Source: Roseicyclus mahoneyensis
GTDB taxonomy: Bacteria; Pseudomonadota; Alphaproteobacteria; Rhodobacterales; Rhodobacteraceae
Length of the DNA: 64,000 nt
NCBI RefSeq assembly: GCF_003148775.1
Contig: NZ_QGGW01000001.1
Span: 558,001 to 622,000, forward strand
Direction of reading: 5' to 3'
How positions within the stretch are numbered: position 1 is the stretch's first letter; the number at the start of each line of letters is the position of its first letter. A model generated the notes under the pieces. That model did not search any database and was not told the origin of the DNA. It worked only from the letters and a program-made list of their open reading frames with translations. The translations under genes were made by a program, and so were the position numbers. Shown in pieces: positions 52,375-60,531 of the stretch.

Positions 52375-53528
52375 GTCTGCGTCCCTGCCGTGCACGCGGC
52401 CCAGCGCCCTCGATATGCGGTGGCGCGGTATTGTAAAGGCCTCCATGCCCTTTGAACGGCGCATTCCTCGAAAAATGAAGTCGGCGATGCGCGCGATCCC
52501 CCTTTCGGACGGCGGGCGGCGCAGATTCCACGCTGCCGCCCACTTTCCGGCGCAATCGACCGTCACGGTCGGGGCTGGAAACGGTCGGCGCGTCCCTCGC
52601 GGCGCGTGCGAAGCAGAGGCCCGCAAGGATCCCTCTCTTCCCCCTCCGATTCCGGTCTTGACGTTCTGTCCTGCCCCCTGTCCGAGACGCCGTGATCCAA
52701 AGATCGCGTGCCGAACCGACAGGGGCCAGGGCCAGGTCGCAAGATCAAGGACCGGATTGCCCGACGTGCCGCACGCATGCGCACGACCGACGGCGACCTC
52801 CCCGCGCGCCCCAAGGCGTGCGACGGTGGTCCCAAGGTCTGCAAGCGCCCAACGGTGCAAAGGACAGATCCGCAAGGAACCGAACGCTTTGGCCCCAGGC
52901 CTTCGCCGATGACGCCCCTGCCCCAAAGGCAAGTGACACATCGACGAGGACACCCGGGCAGAGCTTCGTGAAAAGGTAGACCCGTCGAAAGACGTGACCT
53001 GCCCGCAACCCGACCCCGGTGGTCGCCCAGATCTGCTGCTGCAGGCGAGGGCGACAATCGGAACGGGTCAAGGGCAAGACACGTCCCGAAACGGGAAAAC
53101 CCGGACACGAGGCGCCCCGGCGTCCTTGTCGATGTCGATCATGCCCGCAAGGCAGGGATCGTCAGACGCAAGGACCGAAGGTCAGAGCCAACAGTTCCCC
53201 AAGGAACCGTCCCAGCACCCCAAGCGCCCAGCCAGACCAAAGGATCACCCGACCATGCCGCAAGGCGCGCAGGAGTGACCCCGACGTCCGCGCGTGCCAA
53301 AGGCACCAAGGCAAGCCAGTCCGCGATCGCGCGGTCTGACCCGAACCCCTGACGGCGCGGCACGTGATCCGAGGATCATGAGCGTCGAAGACAGGGGCAG
53401 GCAGAACCGAAAGTCCGGAAGCGGAGGACAAGGAAGAGAGGGGCGCCCGGCGGGCCTCCATCTTTTTTTGCCGATCCGTCTTGAAGTCGGAAGCGGGCAA
53501 GACCGCGGCAGATCCGGGCGCGGCTCTC
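52375..53528. other. 1.15-kb non-coding region upstream of the mnh operon
   Basis: No frame here combines a start, ribosome-binding site and protein-like sequence. The largest frames encode Arg/Pro/Ser-rich shadow peptides. The stretch from about 52610 to 53463 is an imperfect palindrome, listed separately. The mnh promoter should lie near 52375-52560, but I cannot place it. Confidence 0.6.
52610..53463. repeat. long imperfect inverted repeat (arms of about 400 bp)
   Basis: The left arm (about 52610-53028) and the reverse complement of the right arm (about 53049-53463) match along their full length. Shared blocks, outside in, include GAGGCCCGC, CCCTCTCTTCC (52631 and 53442), TTCCGG, GTGATCC/ATGATCC, CGTGCCG, CAGGGG, a GCACGC block, GCGCGCC, an ACATCGAC-AGGAC block and GTCGCCC. 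GTCGCCC at 53022-53028 and GGGCGAC at 53049-53055 frame a 20-base centre. By eye the arms are roughly 65-75% identical, with small indels, so the duplication is old or the palindrome is maintained. Confidence 0.7.
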
Positions 53529-54803
53529 TCAAGCCACCTTGCGCCCGCCCCTCGCGACGCGCCCCGAGATGGTATCGAAATCGGCGGCAAAAGCCTGTGC
53601 CAGCGCAGGGTTCTTTCGCCACAGAATGCGGTGGTCGGAATGGCGGGTGGTGGCATCCTCGGTCATGTTGGCGGTGCCCGACAGCACCAACCCGGTCTCA
53701 AGGCAACACAGGTATTTCTGGTGCATCCGCCGCCGCGTCGTCGCAACCGTCATTGGCAGACCCTGTCGCGCGGCGAGGTCGCGCAACCCCTCGGCGGTGC
53801 GCGCACCGATGGTGCCGTCCAGCAGCAGCTCGACCCGCACATCCCGTTGGGCGGCCTCGATCAGGGCGGCAAACTCGGGCACGCGCGCCGACAGCGCATA
53901 CATCGCCACCCGCAGCGACGCCCCGCCGGGCACGCCCCGGATTGCCTCGAGACCCAGCGTGTTGAGCGTGAGCGGCGCGGGTTTGCGCGCGCCCGAGGGG
54001 CGAAGGAGCTCGATGGCGCGCCTGTCATTGCGCGGCGCATGCCCGGCGGTGGCGGTCTTCGCGGCGGGGCTGCGGCCGGAAAAGGCCACCATGACGGCCG
54101 CATCGGCCAGGCGGCGCGGCCCGGGGACTGAACGGTCCCCGGCCATGCCCACGCCAAGGATATCGGCCAGACGTTCGGGCGTGTGCAGGTCATGCCCCTG
54201 CGCGGCCTCGGACTTGAGGCGGGCCATGATGTGGCGCGTACGCTCGGTTGCGGCGGTCAGCCTGTGATCGGCCCAAAGCGCCGAGAACTCCTCGGCGAAG
54301 GGACACAAGATTGCATCATCCTCCGTCAGCACGAGGTTTTCATAGGCCTGCCGCCCGCGGGCGGTCCAGTTGTAGCTGCCAAGCGTCATCGCTTGTGGCT
54401 GCCCGTCGATGACCAGAAGAAGCGTCTTGTGATGCAGCATGCCCCGGCTCGCGCCATAGCTGTAGCGCAGCCGTCCATCTTCGTCGGCGTAGTAGGGCAC
54501 ATCGAGCTTGAACTTGATGAAAAGGTTGCGCAGCCCCTCGTCCGCCATCGATTCCAGCACGGTGGGGGCACCGCGCGCGCTCTGGCTCCAGTCGGCGATG
54601 ATGCGCAGCGTCAGCTGCGGATGGGCGTGGCACAGATCGACCAGCGCCTGCGCAATGCGCCGGTCGGTGAAGGCAAAGCACATCGCCTGCAGCTCGACGC
54701 GCGCCCCGGCGGCGGCTGCATCCCCCGCGCGCTCGATCATCCCAATGACCGAAGCGGCGAGCGCATCACCCCCCTGCAACGAGGTGAAGACCGCCCGCGT
54801 CAT
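53529..54803 (-). CDS. phospholipase-D-like protein, two HKD-type motifs
   Basis: The 424-residue protein has two PLD active-site regions: MLHHKTLLLVIDG...GSYNWTARG (about 122-150) and MHQKYLCCLETG...SGTANMTEDA (about 360-388). The first keeps HxK with downstream SxN, the second is HQK. There is no signal peptide. A disordered-looking Arg/Pro/Ala linker separates the halves (about 200-285). Substrate may be phospholipid or nucleic acid, since PLD-fold nucleases share these motifs. The ATG overlaps the stop of the Hint/RTX gene by four bases, so the two are coupled. Confidence 0.85.
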   Translation of the reverse strand: MTRAVFTSLQGGDALAASVIGMIERAGDAAAAGARVELQAMCFAFTDRRIAQALVDLCHAHPQLTLRIIADWSQSARGAPTVLESMADEGLRNLFIKFKLDVPYYADEDGRLRYSYGASRGMLHHKTLLLVIDGQPQAMTLGSYNWTARGRQAYENLVLTEDDAILCPFAEEFSALWADHRLTAATERTRHIMARLKSEAAQGHDLHTPERLADILGVGMAGDRSVPGPRRLADAAVMVAFSGRSPAAKTATAGHAPRNDRRAIELLRPSGARKPAPLTLNTLGLEAIRGVPGGASLRVAMYALSARVPEFAALIEAAQRDVRVELLLDGTIGARTAEGLRDLAARQGLPMTVATTRRRMHQKYLCCLETGLVLSGTANMTEDATTRHSDHRILWRKNPALAQAFAADFDTISGRVARGGRKVA

Positions 54804-55918
54804 GCCGCCGCCGCCTGTTCGACATCATGCGGCAGGCTGCGCAAGGCCCGCTCCGGCAGGCCCTCGATCAGCCTGACCGACAGGATCGGGCGCGCGGGCG
54901 GGCCATAGGCATGATCGGGATCGTCGGCGAGACCCGGAACCAGCTGCAACAGGTCGGCGCGGTCGGCCTCCGGCAGGCTGGCAAGCGCAAAGGCGCGCGG
55001 CAAAAAGGTCTCGGCCGGCAGGCCATTGGCAAAGACCAGCCCGTGGCGCGGCAGCAGGATCTGGACATACTCGACCGAGGTGCAGGCTGTATCTTGCACG
55101 ATTCCCGGTCGACCGCACAGCGCCTTGGCCTTTGCCAGCCCGCCCCGCGCAAAGCGCCGCCCGTCGGGGCCCGCGACCAGCAGCCGGTGTTGCGGCGACA
55201 GCCGCAGGTCGGTCGACGGCAGGCCATGTCCCATCGCACCCGCCCGGATCACCACCGGCTGATGACGGTGCGCGAGATGGCCAAAGCTGGTACGCCGCCG
55301 CCCGATCCACAAGATCGGCTGCAGCCCGTCATCGAGCGTCTGCACGAGATCGCCGATGCGAAGCCGCTCCACCAAGACCGCCCCCCGTTCCGTGGCGATC
55401 AGTGTTCCGGCCACAAAGCAGACCGGCGCACTGGGCAGGTTGAAGTGATGCTGTTCGAGGTCGGCAACCGTCAGCCCCTCGAAACGCAGCGAGGACCCGT
55501 CGTCGAGGATCAGAAGCGCCGTGCCGTCGGCATCGTCAAACAGACGCGCCTGCACGTCCTCCCAGTAGGTCACGCCGCTGGCCACAAGCCCGACGGTGCC
55601 GCCCACCACATCGAAATCCATCACGACATCATGGCCGTAGCCATCGCCGAAGATGATCCTGTCGGCCCCGCCACCACCCCAGAGCGTGTCATTTCCCGCA
55701 CCGCCGTCGAGGACATCATCGCCATCGCCGCCAAACAGCAGATCGTCACCATCGCCGCCGAAAAGCGTATCTTCGCCGCCATGCCCGTAAAGCGTGTCGT
55801 CGCCGTCCAGACCCTGAATCTCGTCAGGATCGGCCGAGCCGTCAAGAATATCCGAACCATTGGTACCGATGATGAGCACGGGGCAACTCGATGACCTACA
55901 CGACACAGACCCTGACAT
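54800..55918 (-). CDS. RTX calcium-binding protein with Hint domain
   Basis: From the ATG at 55918 the protein has 372 residues. Residues about 20-97 are RTX nonapeptides (GGDGDDLLFGGDGDDVLDGG), which bind calcium after type I secretion. At 167 a Hint (hedgehog/intein) domain begins with CFVAGTLIATERGAVLVERL, continuing with LQTLDDG-like and SPQHRLLV (the conserved His). Hint domains self-cleave to release or attach a cargo. The start is uncertain: an upstream ATG (55981) is also in frame, and neither has a good ribosome-binding site. It is coupled to the PLD gene. Confidence 0.8.
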   Translation of the reverse strand: MSGSVSCRSSSCPVLIIGTNGSDILDGSADPDEIQGLDGDDTLYGHGGEDTLFGGDGDDLLFGGDGDDVLDGGAGNDTLWGGGGADRIIFGDGYGHDVVMDFDVVGGTVGLVASGVTYWEDVQARLFDDADGTALLILDDGSSLRFEGLTVADLEQHHFNLPSAPVCFVAGTLIATERGAVLVERLRIGDLVQTLDDGLQPILWIGRRRTSFGHLAHRHQPVVIRAGAMGHGLPSTDLRLSPQHRLLVAGPDGRRFARGGLAKAKALCGRPGIVQDTACTSVEYVQILLPRHGLVFANGLPAETFLPRAFALASLPEADRADLLQLVPGLADDPDHAYGPPARPILSVRLIEGLPERALRSLPHDVEQAAAA

Positions 55919-55979
55919 AAGGGCGAATTTAGCGAAAATTGTCCTCGTAAAGCGGCGAAAAGTTGACTTGTTCAACCAC

Positions 55980-56660
55980 ATGATGCGCAACTACGCCCCG
56001 CAGGCAGGGGCCGGGCACGCCATGGCAAGATTGTGCAATTTCCAGTCCGCGCCCGATGCGGGCAAGGCTCTCGCGGGGCGCTGCGCCGAGGCGCAGGAAC
56101 GGCTCTGGGCGATGCCCGATGACGACCGGATCGCCCTTCTGGCCGACAGCCGCGCCCTGCATGCGGACCTCTTTGCGGGTCTCGCCCCTCCGGACTGGCC
56201 CGACGCCCCCGGCACCTGGCGCGGCACGCCCGGCAGCAGCATCGTGGCCGCGCCGCGTGCCGTGTTTCTGGCCAGGCGCCTGCCCGGCCTGCGCCACCGC
56301 GACCTGTGCCTGCCACCCGAGGCGGTGCCCGCCGCGATGGCTGCCCTTGCCGCGGATCTGCACAGCCTGTGGCGCGACCGCCCCGGCCTGACCGATCCGT
56401 GGCGCGCGGCCTCTTTCACCGCAATGGCGGGCGCGACGGCACGGTTCTTTGCGATCCATCCCTACATGGACGGCAACGGGCATATCTGGCGTCTGACGCT
56501 GCCTGCGCTGGCCCGCAGGCTGGGCCTCGGGGCACATCCCGGCTGGACCCTTCACCGCCGTCCCTACGGTCCCGAATTCAGCCTTGCCTTGCAATGGTAC
56601 AAGGATCACCCGACGATCCTGGGCGATCAATTGCGACGCTGGTTCCGCCCCGAGCCATGA
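55980..56660 (+). CDS. Fic-family protein with variant active-site motif
   Basis: The protein (226 residues from ATG 55980; starts at 55983 and 56022 are also possible) has the Fic core. A GTWRGTPGSSIVAAP segment (about 78-92) resembles the family's substrate flap. The motif HPYMDGNGHIWRL (160-172) corresponds to HxFx(D/E)GNGRxxR, with Tyr for Phe and His for the first Arg; the catalytic His and the last Arg are kept. Fic enzymes usually transfer AMP to a target protein. No inhibitory (S/T)xxxE helix is evident. It is divergent from the Hint/RTX gene with about 60 bases between starts. Confidence 0.78.
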   Translation: MMRNYAPQAGAGHAMARLCNFQSAPDAGKALAGRCAEAQERLWAMPDDDRIALLADSRALHADLFAGLAPPDWPDAPGTWRGTPGSSIVAAPRAVFLARRLPGLRHRDLCLPPEAVPAAMAALAADLHSLWRDRPGLTDPWRAASFTAMAGATARFFAIHPYMDGNGHIWRLTLPALARRLGLGAHPGWTLHRRPYGPEFSLALQWYKDHPTILGDQLRRWFRPEP

Positions 56661-56705
56661 ACCCGAGCCGCGACCCGAGAGAAGCCGCTTGACCCTTGTT
56701 TGGGC

Positions 56706-56734
56706 TTGAAGCCCAAGCACAGGACCGTTAGAAT
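56706..56734 (+). promoter_or_regulatory. promoter of tRNA-Gly
   Basis: TTGAAG (56706-56711) and TAGAAT (56729-56734) are 17 bases apart, placing initiation around 56741, a few bases before the mature tRNA start. Confidence 0.6.
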
Positions 56735-56744
56735 TAAAGGCGTG

Positions 56745-56818
56745 GCGGGTATGGTGAAATGGTATCACACGAGCTTCCCAAGCTCTTGGCGCGGGTTCGA
56801 TTCCCGCTACCCGCTCCA
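56745..56818 (+). tRNA. tRNA-Gly (anticodon CCC)
   Basis: The cloverleaf is complete: acceptor stem GCGGGTA/TACCCGC, D arm GTGA..TCAC, anticodon loop TTCCCAA giving CCC, T arm CGGG-TTCGATT-CCCG and encoded CCA. The first anticodon-stem pair is a C-T mismatch. It reads GGG codons. Its 3' end could serve as an integration site; I see no second copy of it in the window. Confidence 0.93.
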
Positions 56819-56985
56819 CCCTCCATCATGGCCGGCCAGTGCGTGGTGCAAGGCAGCACCAGCGCGCCACCCAAACGCTGCGATGCATCTGGCAAACCAT
56901 CACCGGATCATCGCTGAAATACCCTGAAATCGTTTCTCGAGCGCCTGATTTCCGCCGCATCGGGGTATCATTGTAGATGGTATCG

Positions 56986-57023
56986 AAACGGCGGGCCCCT
57001 TCCTCCCTGCCCCGCCCGTTTTT
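56986..57023 (+). terminator. terminator-like hairpin downstream of tRNA-Gly
   Basis: AAACGGCGGG (56986-56995) pairs with CCCGCCCGTTT (57011-57021) with one bulged C, followed by further T. The loop contains TTCCTCCCTG (57000-57009), the same 10-mer as in the small-RNA candidate at 33313-33322. It could end the tRNA transcript or a separate short RNA. Confidence 0.55.
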
Positions 57024-57042
57024 CCCTCCCTGACCCGACTTC

Positions 57043-57072
57043 GGGCCGCATTCCCAAGGATGCGGCCCTTTT
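57043..57072 (+). terminator. second terminator-like hairpin
   Basis: GGGCCGCAT (57043-57051) pairs perfectly with ATGCGGCCC (57060-57068) around an 8-base loop, followed by TTTT. It lies just beyond the end of the convergent AbrB-family gene. Confidence 0.7.
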
Positions 57073-57077
57073 CCGTC

Positions 57078-58103
57078 TCAGGCGCGGACCCGGGCGATCA
57101 TCAAGGGGACCATCACGGTCAGCGCCAGCAACCGGAACACATGATGGGCCGCAACAAGCGCCGGTTCCAGCCCGGTTTCGACCGCGATGGCGGCCATCAC
57201 CTCCACCCCTCCCGGCGCAAAGGCCAACAGGAGCGCCGCGGCGGGCAAGCCGGTCAGATGGGAGGCGACCACGGCACCGATCGCGGCCACCGCGCATGCG
57301 ATGATCGTCGTCACCACGCCAGCCCCGAGCGCGGCCCAAACCCCCCTCGGGTCGAACCCGCGAAACCGCGTGCCGATCAGCGTGCCCATGCACATGAAGG
57401 CCCCGACCTGCAACCAGACCGGGATCGCCCCGGGCGTCAGGCCCGTGCCATGCCCGATGGCCGAAACCGCCATGCCCCCCAGCACCAGCGCCGCAGGCAC
57501 ATTCAGCCGCAAAAAGACCCAGCCGACCGCCAGTGCCACAGGAAAGGTCGCGGCCAAGGCCAAGGGCGAGATCGCGCCGTAATCGGTCAGGTAGGCTGTC
57601 CCCTCCACGCCCCAGAGCGCGATCAGCACCGGCACCGCCAGCGTCAGCAGCAGCACCCGCACTGTTTGCACCAGCGCCACCCGTGGCACATCGGCGTTGA
57701 GGTCCGTCGAGAGCGTCAGGACATAGCTCAGATGCCCCGGAGTCGCGCAGAGCAGCGCCGTCATCTTGTCATAGCCGAACCCACGGATCAGTGCCGCCTG
57801 CGCCACGACCACCACCGCCACCAGCGTCAGCACAAGCACCGCCAGCGAAATCGGCCATGACAAGGCTGTGGCGATGACCTCGGGTGTCACCGTGCTGCCG
57901 ATGGTGACCCCGATGACAAGGAACACACCATCCCGCAGCCGGGCAGGCAGGAGCGTGGGCACCCCCATCAGGGTCGCCGCCGACACCGCCGCCGCTGGCC
58001 CCGTCAGTACCGCCGCCGGAAACCCGATCAGCCAAAACAGCGCCGCGCCAACCGCGCCGATCGCCAACGTGACCAGCGTTTCCCTCAGTGCTGTGCGCGT
58101 CAT
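57078..58103 (-). CDS. AbrB-family membrane protein
   Basis: The 341-residue protein has about ten transmembrane segments in two repeats: LFWLIGFPAAVLTGPAAAVS and the parallel region AVGWVFLRLNVPAALVLGGM. It has the AbrB duplication motif GATPGHLSYV-like CATPGHLSYVLTLSTDLNAD in the first repeat and FAPGGVEVMAAIAVETGLEP in the second. Proteins of this family (once labelled putative ammonia monooxygenase) are membrane proteins of unknown transport role. The start ATG at 58103 matches the usual N-terminus. It is isolated between tRNA-Gly and pgi. Confidence 0.9.
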   Translation of the reverse strand: MTRTALRETLVTLAIGAVGAALFWLIGFPAAVLTGPAAAVSAATLMGVPTLLPARLRDGVFLVIGVTIGSTVTPEVIATALSWPISLAVLVLTLVAVVVVAQAALIRGFGYDKMTALLCATPGHLSYVLTLSTDLNADVPRVALVQTVRVLLLTLAVPVLIALWGVEGTAYLTDYGAISPLALAATFPVALAVGWVFLRLNVPAALVLGGMAVSAIGHGTGLTPGAIPVWLQVGAFMCMGTLIGTRFRGFDPRGVWAALGAGVVTTIIACAVAAIGAVVASHLTGLPAAALLLAFAPGGVEVMAAIAVETGLEPALVAAHHVFRLLALTVMVPLMIARVRA

Positions 58104-58197
58104 CGCTGTGTGACCTGTCCCCGTTCCCGGCCCTACACATCCCGAACCGACGGGAAGGTCAAGTCACCCGAACACCGGCCACCAGCTTAATCTCCCC

Positions 58198-58229
58198 AAA
58201 AAACGGAGGCGCGCTTGCACCAAGCGCGC
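58198..58229 (-). terminator. terminator of zwf-pgl-pgi
   Basis: Read on the minus strand, GCGCGCTTG and CAAGCGCGC form a perfect 9-bp stem with a 3-base loop, followed after CTCCG by six T (58203-58198). It lies 20 bases after the pgi stop. Confidence 0.85.
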
Positions 58230-58248
58230 AAGGCCCGAGGTCTTCCCC

Positions 58249-59853
58249 TCAACGCGCCTGAGCGAAGGCGACCAGCGCCAGCGTGGAGCCATCCTTGCCC
58301 GCACCATCCGAAGCGCCCGACAGGACCGGTTCCAGCGATTTCGCCAGCTCCTTGCCCAACTCGACCCCCCATTGGTCAAAACTGTTGATGCCGAGGATAA
58401 CCCCCTCGACAAAGACGCGATGCTCGTAAAGCGCAATGATCTGCCCCAAGACATAGGGAGTCAGCTGCGGATAGATCAGCGTGGTCGAAGGCCGGTTGCC
58501 CGGAAAGACGCGGTGGCGCGCCTGACGGTCCAGCTCCGCCCCCTCCAGCCCCTTGGCGGCCATCAATGCGCGCGCCTCTTCCAGACTGCGGCCGCGCATC
58601 AAGGCCTCCGATTGCGCAAGGCAATTGGCCACCAGCAGGCGGTGATGATGGGCCAGATCGGGCTCATGACCCTTTGCCGCCACTATGAACTCGCAGGGCA
58701 CCACGCGCGTGCCCTGATGAATCAGCTGGTAAAAGGCATGCTGTCCATTGGTGCCCGGCTCGCCCCAGACGACCGGCCCCGAGGGAACAGACAGATCGCC
58801 GCCATCCATCGCCACGCGCTTGCCATTGCTCTCCATCTCCAGCTGCTGGAGATAGGCAGGCAGCCGCGACAGGCGCTGGTCATAGGGCAAGACGGCGCGG
58901 GTGGCATGGCCCTGCACCTGCGCGTGCCAGATCCCCACCAGTGCCAGCAAGACCGGCAGGTTGTCGGACAGCGGTGCCGTGCGGAAATGCTCATCCATCG
59001 CGCGCGCACCGTCGAGAAATTCGCCGAACCGCGCAGGCCCAACCGCCAGCATCACGCCCAGACCGATCGGCCCCCAAAGCGAATAGCGCCCGCCGACCCA
59101 ATCCTCGAAGCCAAAGACGCGCGCCGGGTCGATGCCATAGGCCGTGGTCAGGTCCACCGCGCTCGACAGGGCCGCGAATTGCGCCGCGGGGTCCGCAACG
59201 GTCTGCGCCATCCAGCCCCGCGCCGTGTCGGCATTGGTCATGGTCTCGATGGTGCTAAAGGTCTTGGAAGCGACGATGACCAGAGTTGTCGTCGGATCAA
59301 TCCCTTGCAGAGTGTCGTGAATGTGGGCCCCATCCACGTTCGAGACATAATGCACCCTCGGCCCGTCCTGCCAAGGAGCCAAAGCCAGTGTCGCCATCGC
59401 AGGCCCAAGGTCCGAGCCGCCAATGCCGATATTGACCACATCCGTATAGGCCCCGCCCGCGCCGGCGATCTCGCCCGCCCGCACCTGCCGCGCAAACTCC
59501 GCCATCCGCGCGCGGGTCGCCAGAACACCGGGCATCACATCTTGCCCATCGACAAGGATCGGCCCCGCCTCGGCCCGCAATGCGGTGTGCAAGACTGCGC
59601 GCCCCTCGGTTTCATTGATCTTGGCGCCCGCGAACATGGCGTCGCGCCGCGCCTCGACCTCCGCCCGCCGCGCAAGCTCCAGCAACAGCGCCAGACCCGC
59701 CTCGTCGAGCTGCGTCTTGGAAAAGTCGAACAACATGTCGCCTGCGCGCCGCGAAAAGCGCGCAGCACGCCCCGCGTCATCGAACAGCGAGAGCATCGAC
59801 CGCCCCTCCCGGACCGCCGCATGCGCCTTCAGATCGTGCCAGATATCGGCCAT
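58249..59853 (-). CDS. pgi: glucose-6-phosphate isomerase
   Basis: The 534-residue enzyme interconverts glucose 6-phosphate and fructose 6-phosphate. It has the PGI signatures [59 protein letters not shown] (phosphate site) and [20 protein letters not shown] (catalytic Lys/His region). The ATG at 59853 follows GAGGG; a GTG three codons upstream is an alternative. It is separated from pgl by five bases and closes the operon. It lets fructose-6-phosphate re-enter the glucose-6-phosphate pool for the Entner-Doudoroff route. Confidence 0.97.
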   Translation of the reverse strand: MADIWHDLKAHAAVREGRSMLSLFDDAGRAARFSRRAGDMLFDFSKTQLDEAGLALLLELARRAEVEARRDAMFAGAKINETEGRAVLHTALRAEAGPILVDGQDVMPGVLATRARMAEFARQVRAGEIAGAGGAYTDVVNIGIGGSDLGPAMATLALAPWQDGPRVHYVSNVDGAHIHDTLQGIDPTTTLVIVASKTFSTIETMTNADTARGWMAQTVADPAAQFAALSSAVDLTTAYGIDPARVFGFEDWVGGRYSLWGPIGLGVMLAVGPARFGEFLDGARAMDEHFRTAPLSDNLPVLLALVGIWHAQVQGHATRAVLPYDQRLSRLPAYLQQLEMESNGKRVAMDGGDLSVPSGPVVWGEPGTNGQHAFYQLIHQGTRVVPCEFIVAAKGHEPDLAHHHRLLVANCLAQSEALMRGRSLEEARALMAAKGLEGAELDRQARHRVFPGNRPSTTLIYPQLTPYVLGQIIALYEHRVFVEGVILGINSFDQWGVELGKELAKSLEPVLSGASDGAGKDGSTLALVAFAQAR

Positions 59854-59858
59854 AGCCC

Positions 59859-60530
59859 TCACTCCGCCCAGTGCACCATCGCTTGACCCAGCACGCAGCG
59901 CACCGGCGCCTCGGCCAGAGGCAGGCTTGCCGCGCGCTCCAGCGCCGCACGTTTGTCGGCGCCCGTGATCAGGATGTGGATGGTCATCGCTGCCTTCAGC
60001 ACGGGGGCTGTCAGCGTGATCCGTGGCTCGCCTGCGCCTTCTGCGCGCATCGCCATCAAAGGCGGCGCGTCATCGGCCAGCGCCGCCGCAAGGTTGTCGG
60101 CACCGGGAAACAGGCTTGCCGTGTGCATGTCCGCCCCCATGCCCAGCAGCAGCACCGACAGCGGCAGATGCGGGGCAAGACCCCCGGCCAGATCCTCCAG
60201 CCGATCCTCCGGTTGCTCGGCGGCTGCGTAAAGCGGGATCAAGGTCGCGGCTGAAGCCTTTGATACCAATAGGCGTTTTCGGATCAGGCCCGTGTTGGAC
60301 CGCGGATTGTCCTCGGGCACCCAGCGCTCGTCGTTCAGGACCACGGCGACGCGGTCCCAATCCAGCGCCTGTTCCGACATCACATCAAAGACCGGACCCG
60401 GTGTTGTGCCGCCCGGCACGGAAAAACTCACACGATCATTGAGCCGCAGGGCCTCGGCCAGATCGGCGGTAAGCCTGTCGGCCAGTCCCAAAATGAGCAG
60501 GTCACGGTCGGGATATTCCACGAAGTCCAT
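59859..60530 (-). CDS. pgl: 6-phosphogluconolactonase
   Basis: The 223-residue protein is the DevB-type lactonase: [37 protein letters not shown] and [19 protein letters not shown] are the conserved motifs. It hydrolyses 6-phosphogluconolactone to 6-phosphogluconate. A single base separates it from zwf and five bases from pgi, so expression is coordinate. Confidence 0.95.
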   Translation of the reverse strand: MDFVEYPDRDLLILGLADRLTADLAEALRLNDRVSFSVPGGTTPGPVFDVMSEQALDWDRVAVVLNDERWVPEDNPRSNTGLIRKRLLVSKASAATLIPLYAAAEQPEDRLEDLAGGLAPHLPLSVLLLGMGADMHTASLFPGADNLAAALADDAPPLMAMRAEGAGEPRITLTAPVLKAAMTIHILITGADKRAALERAASLPLAEAPVRCVLGQAMVHWAE

Positions 60531-60531
60531 C

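Noticed and set aside
52563-53108. Minus-strand frame of 181 codons in the palindrome
   Set aside because: It lacks a ribosome-binding site, is rich in Arg, Pro and Gly, and its apparent similarity to the frame in the other arm follows from the inverted repeat itself.
56745-56818. tRNA-Gly as an occupied attachment site
   Set aside because: I found no second copy of the tRNA 3' end in the window and no integrase gene, so an integrated element cannot be claimed.
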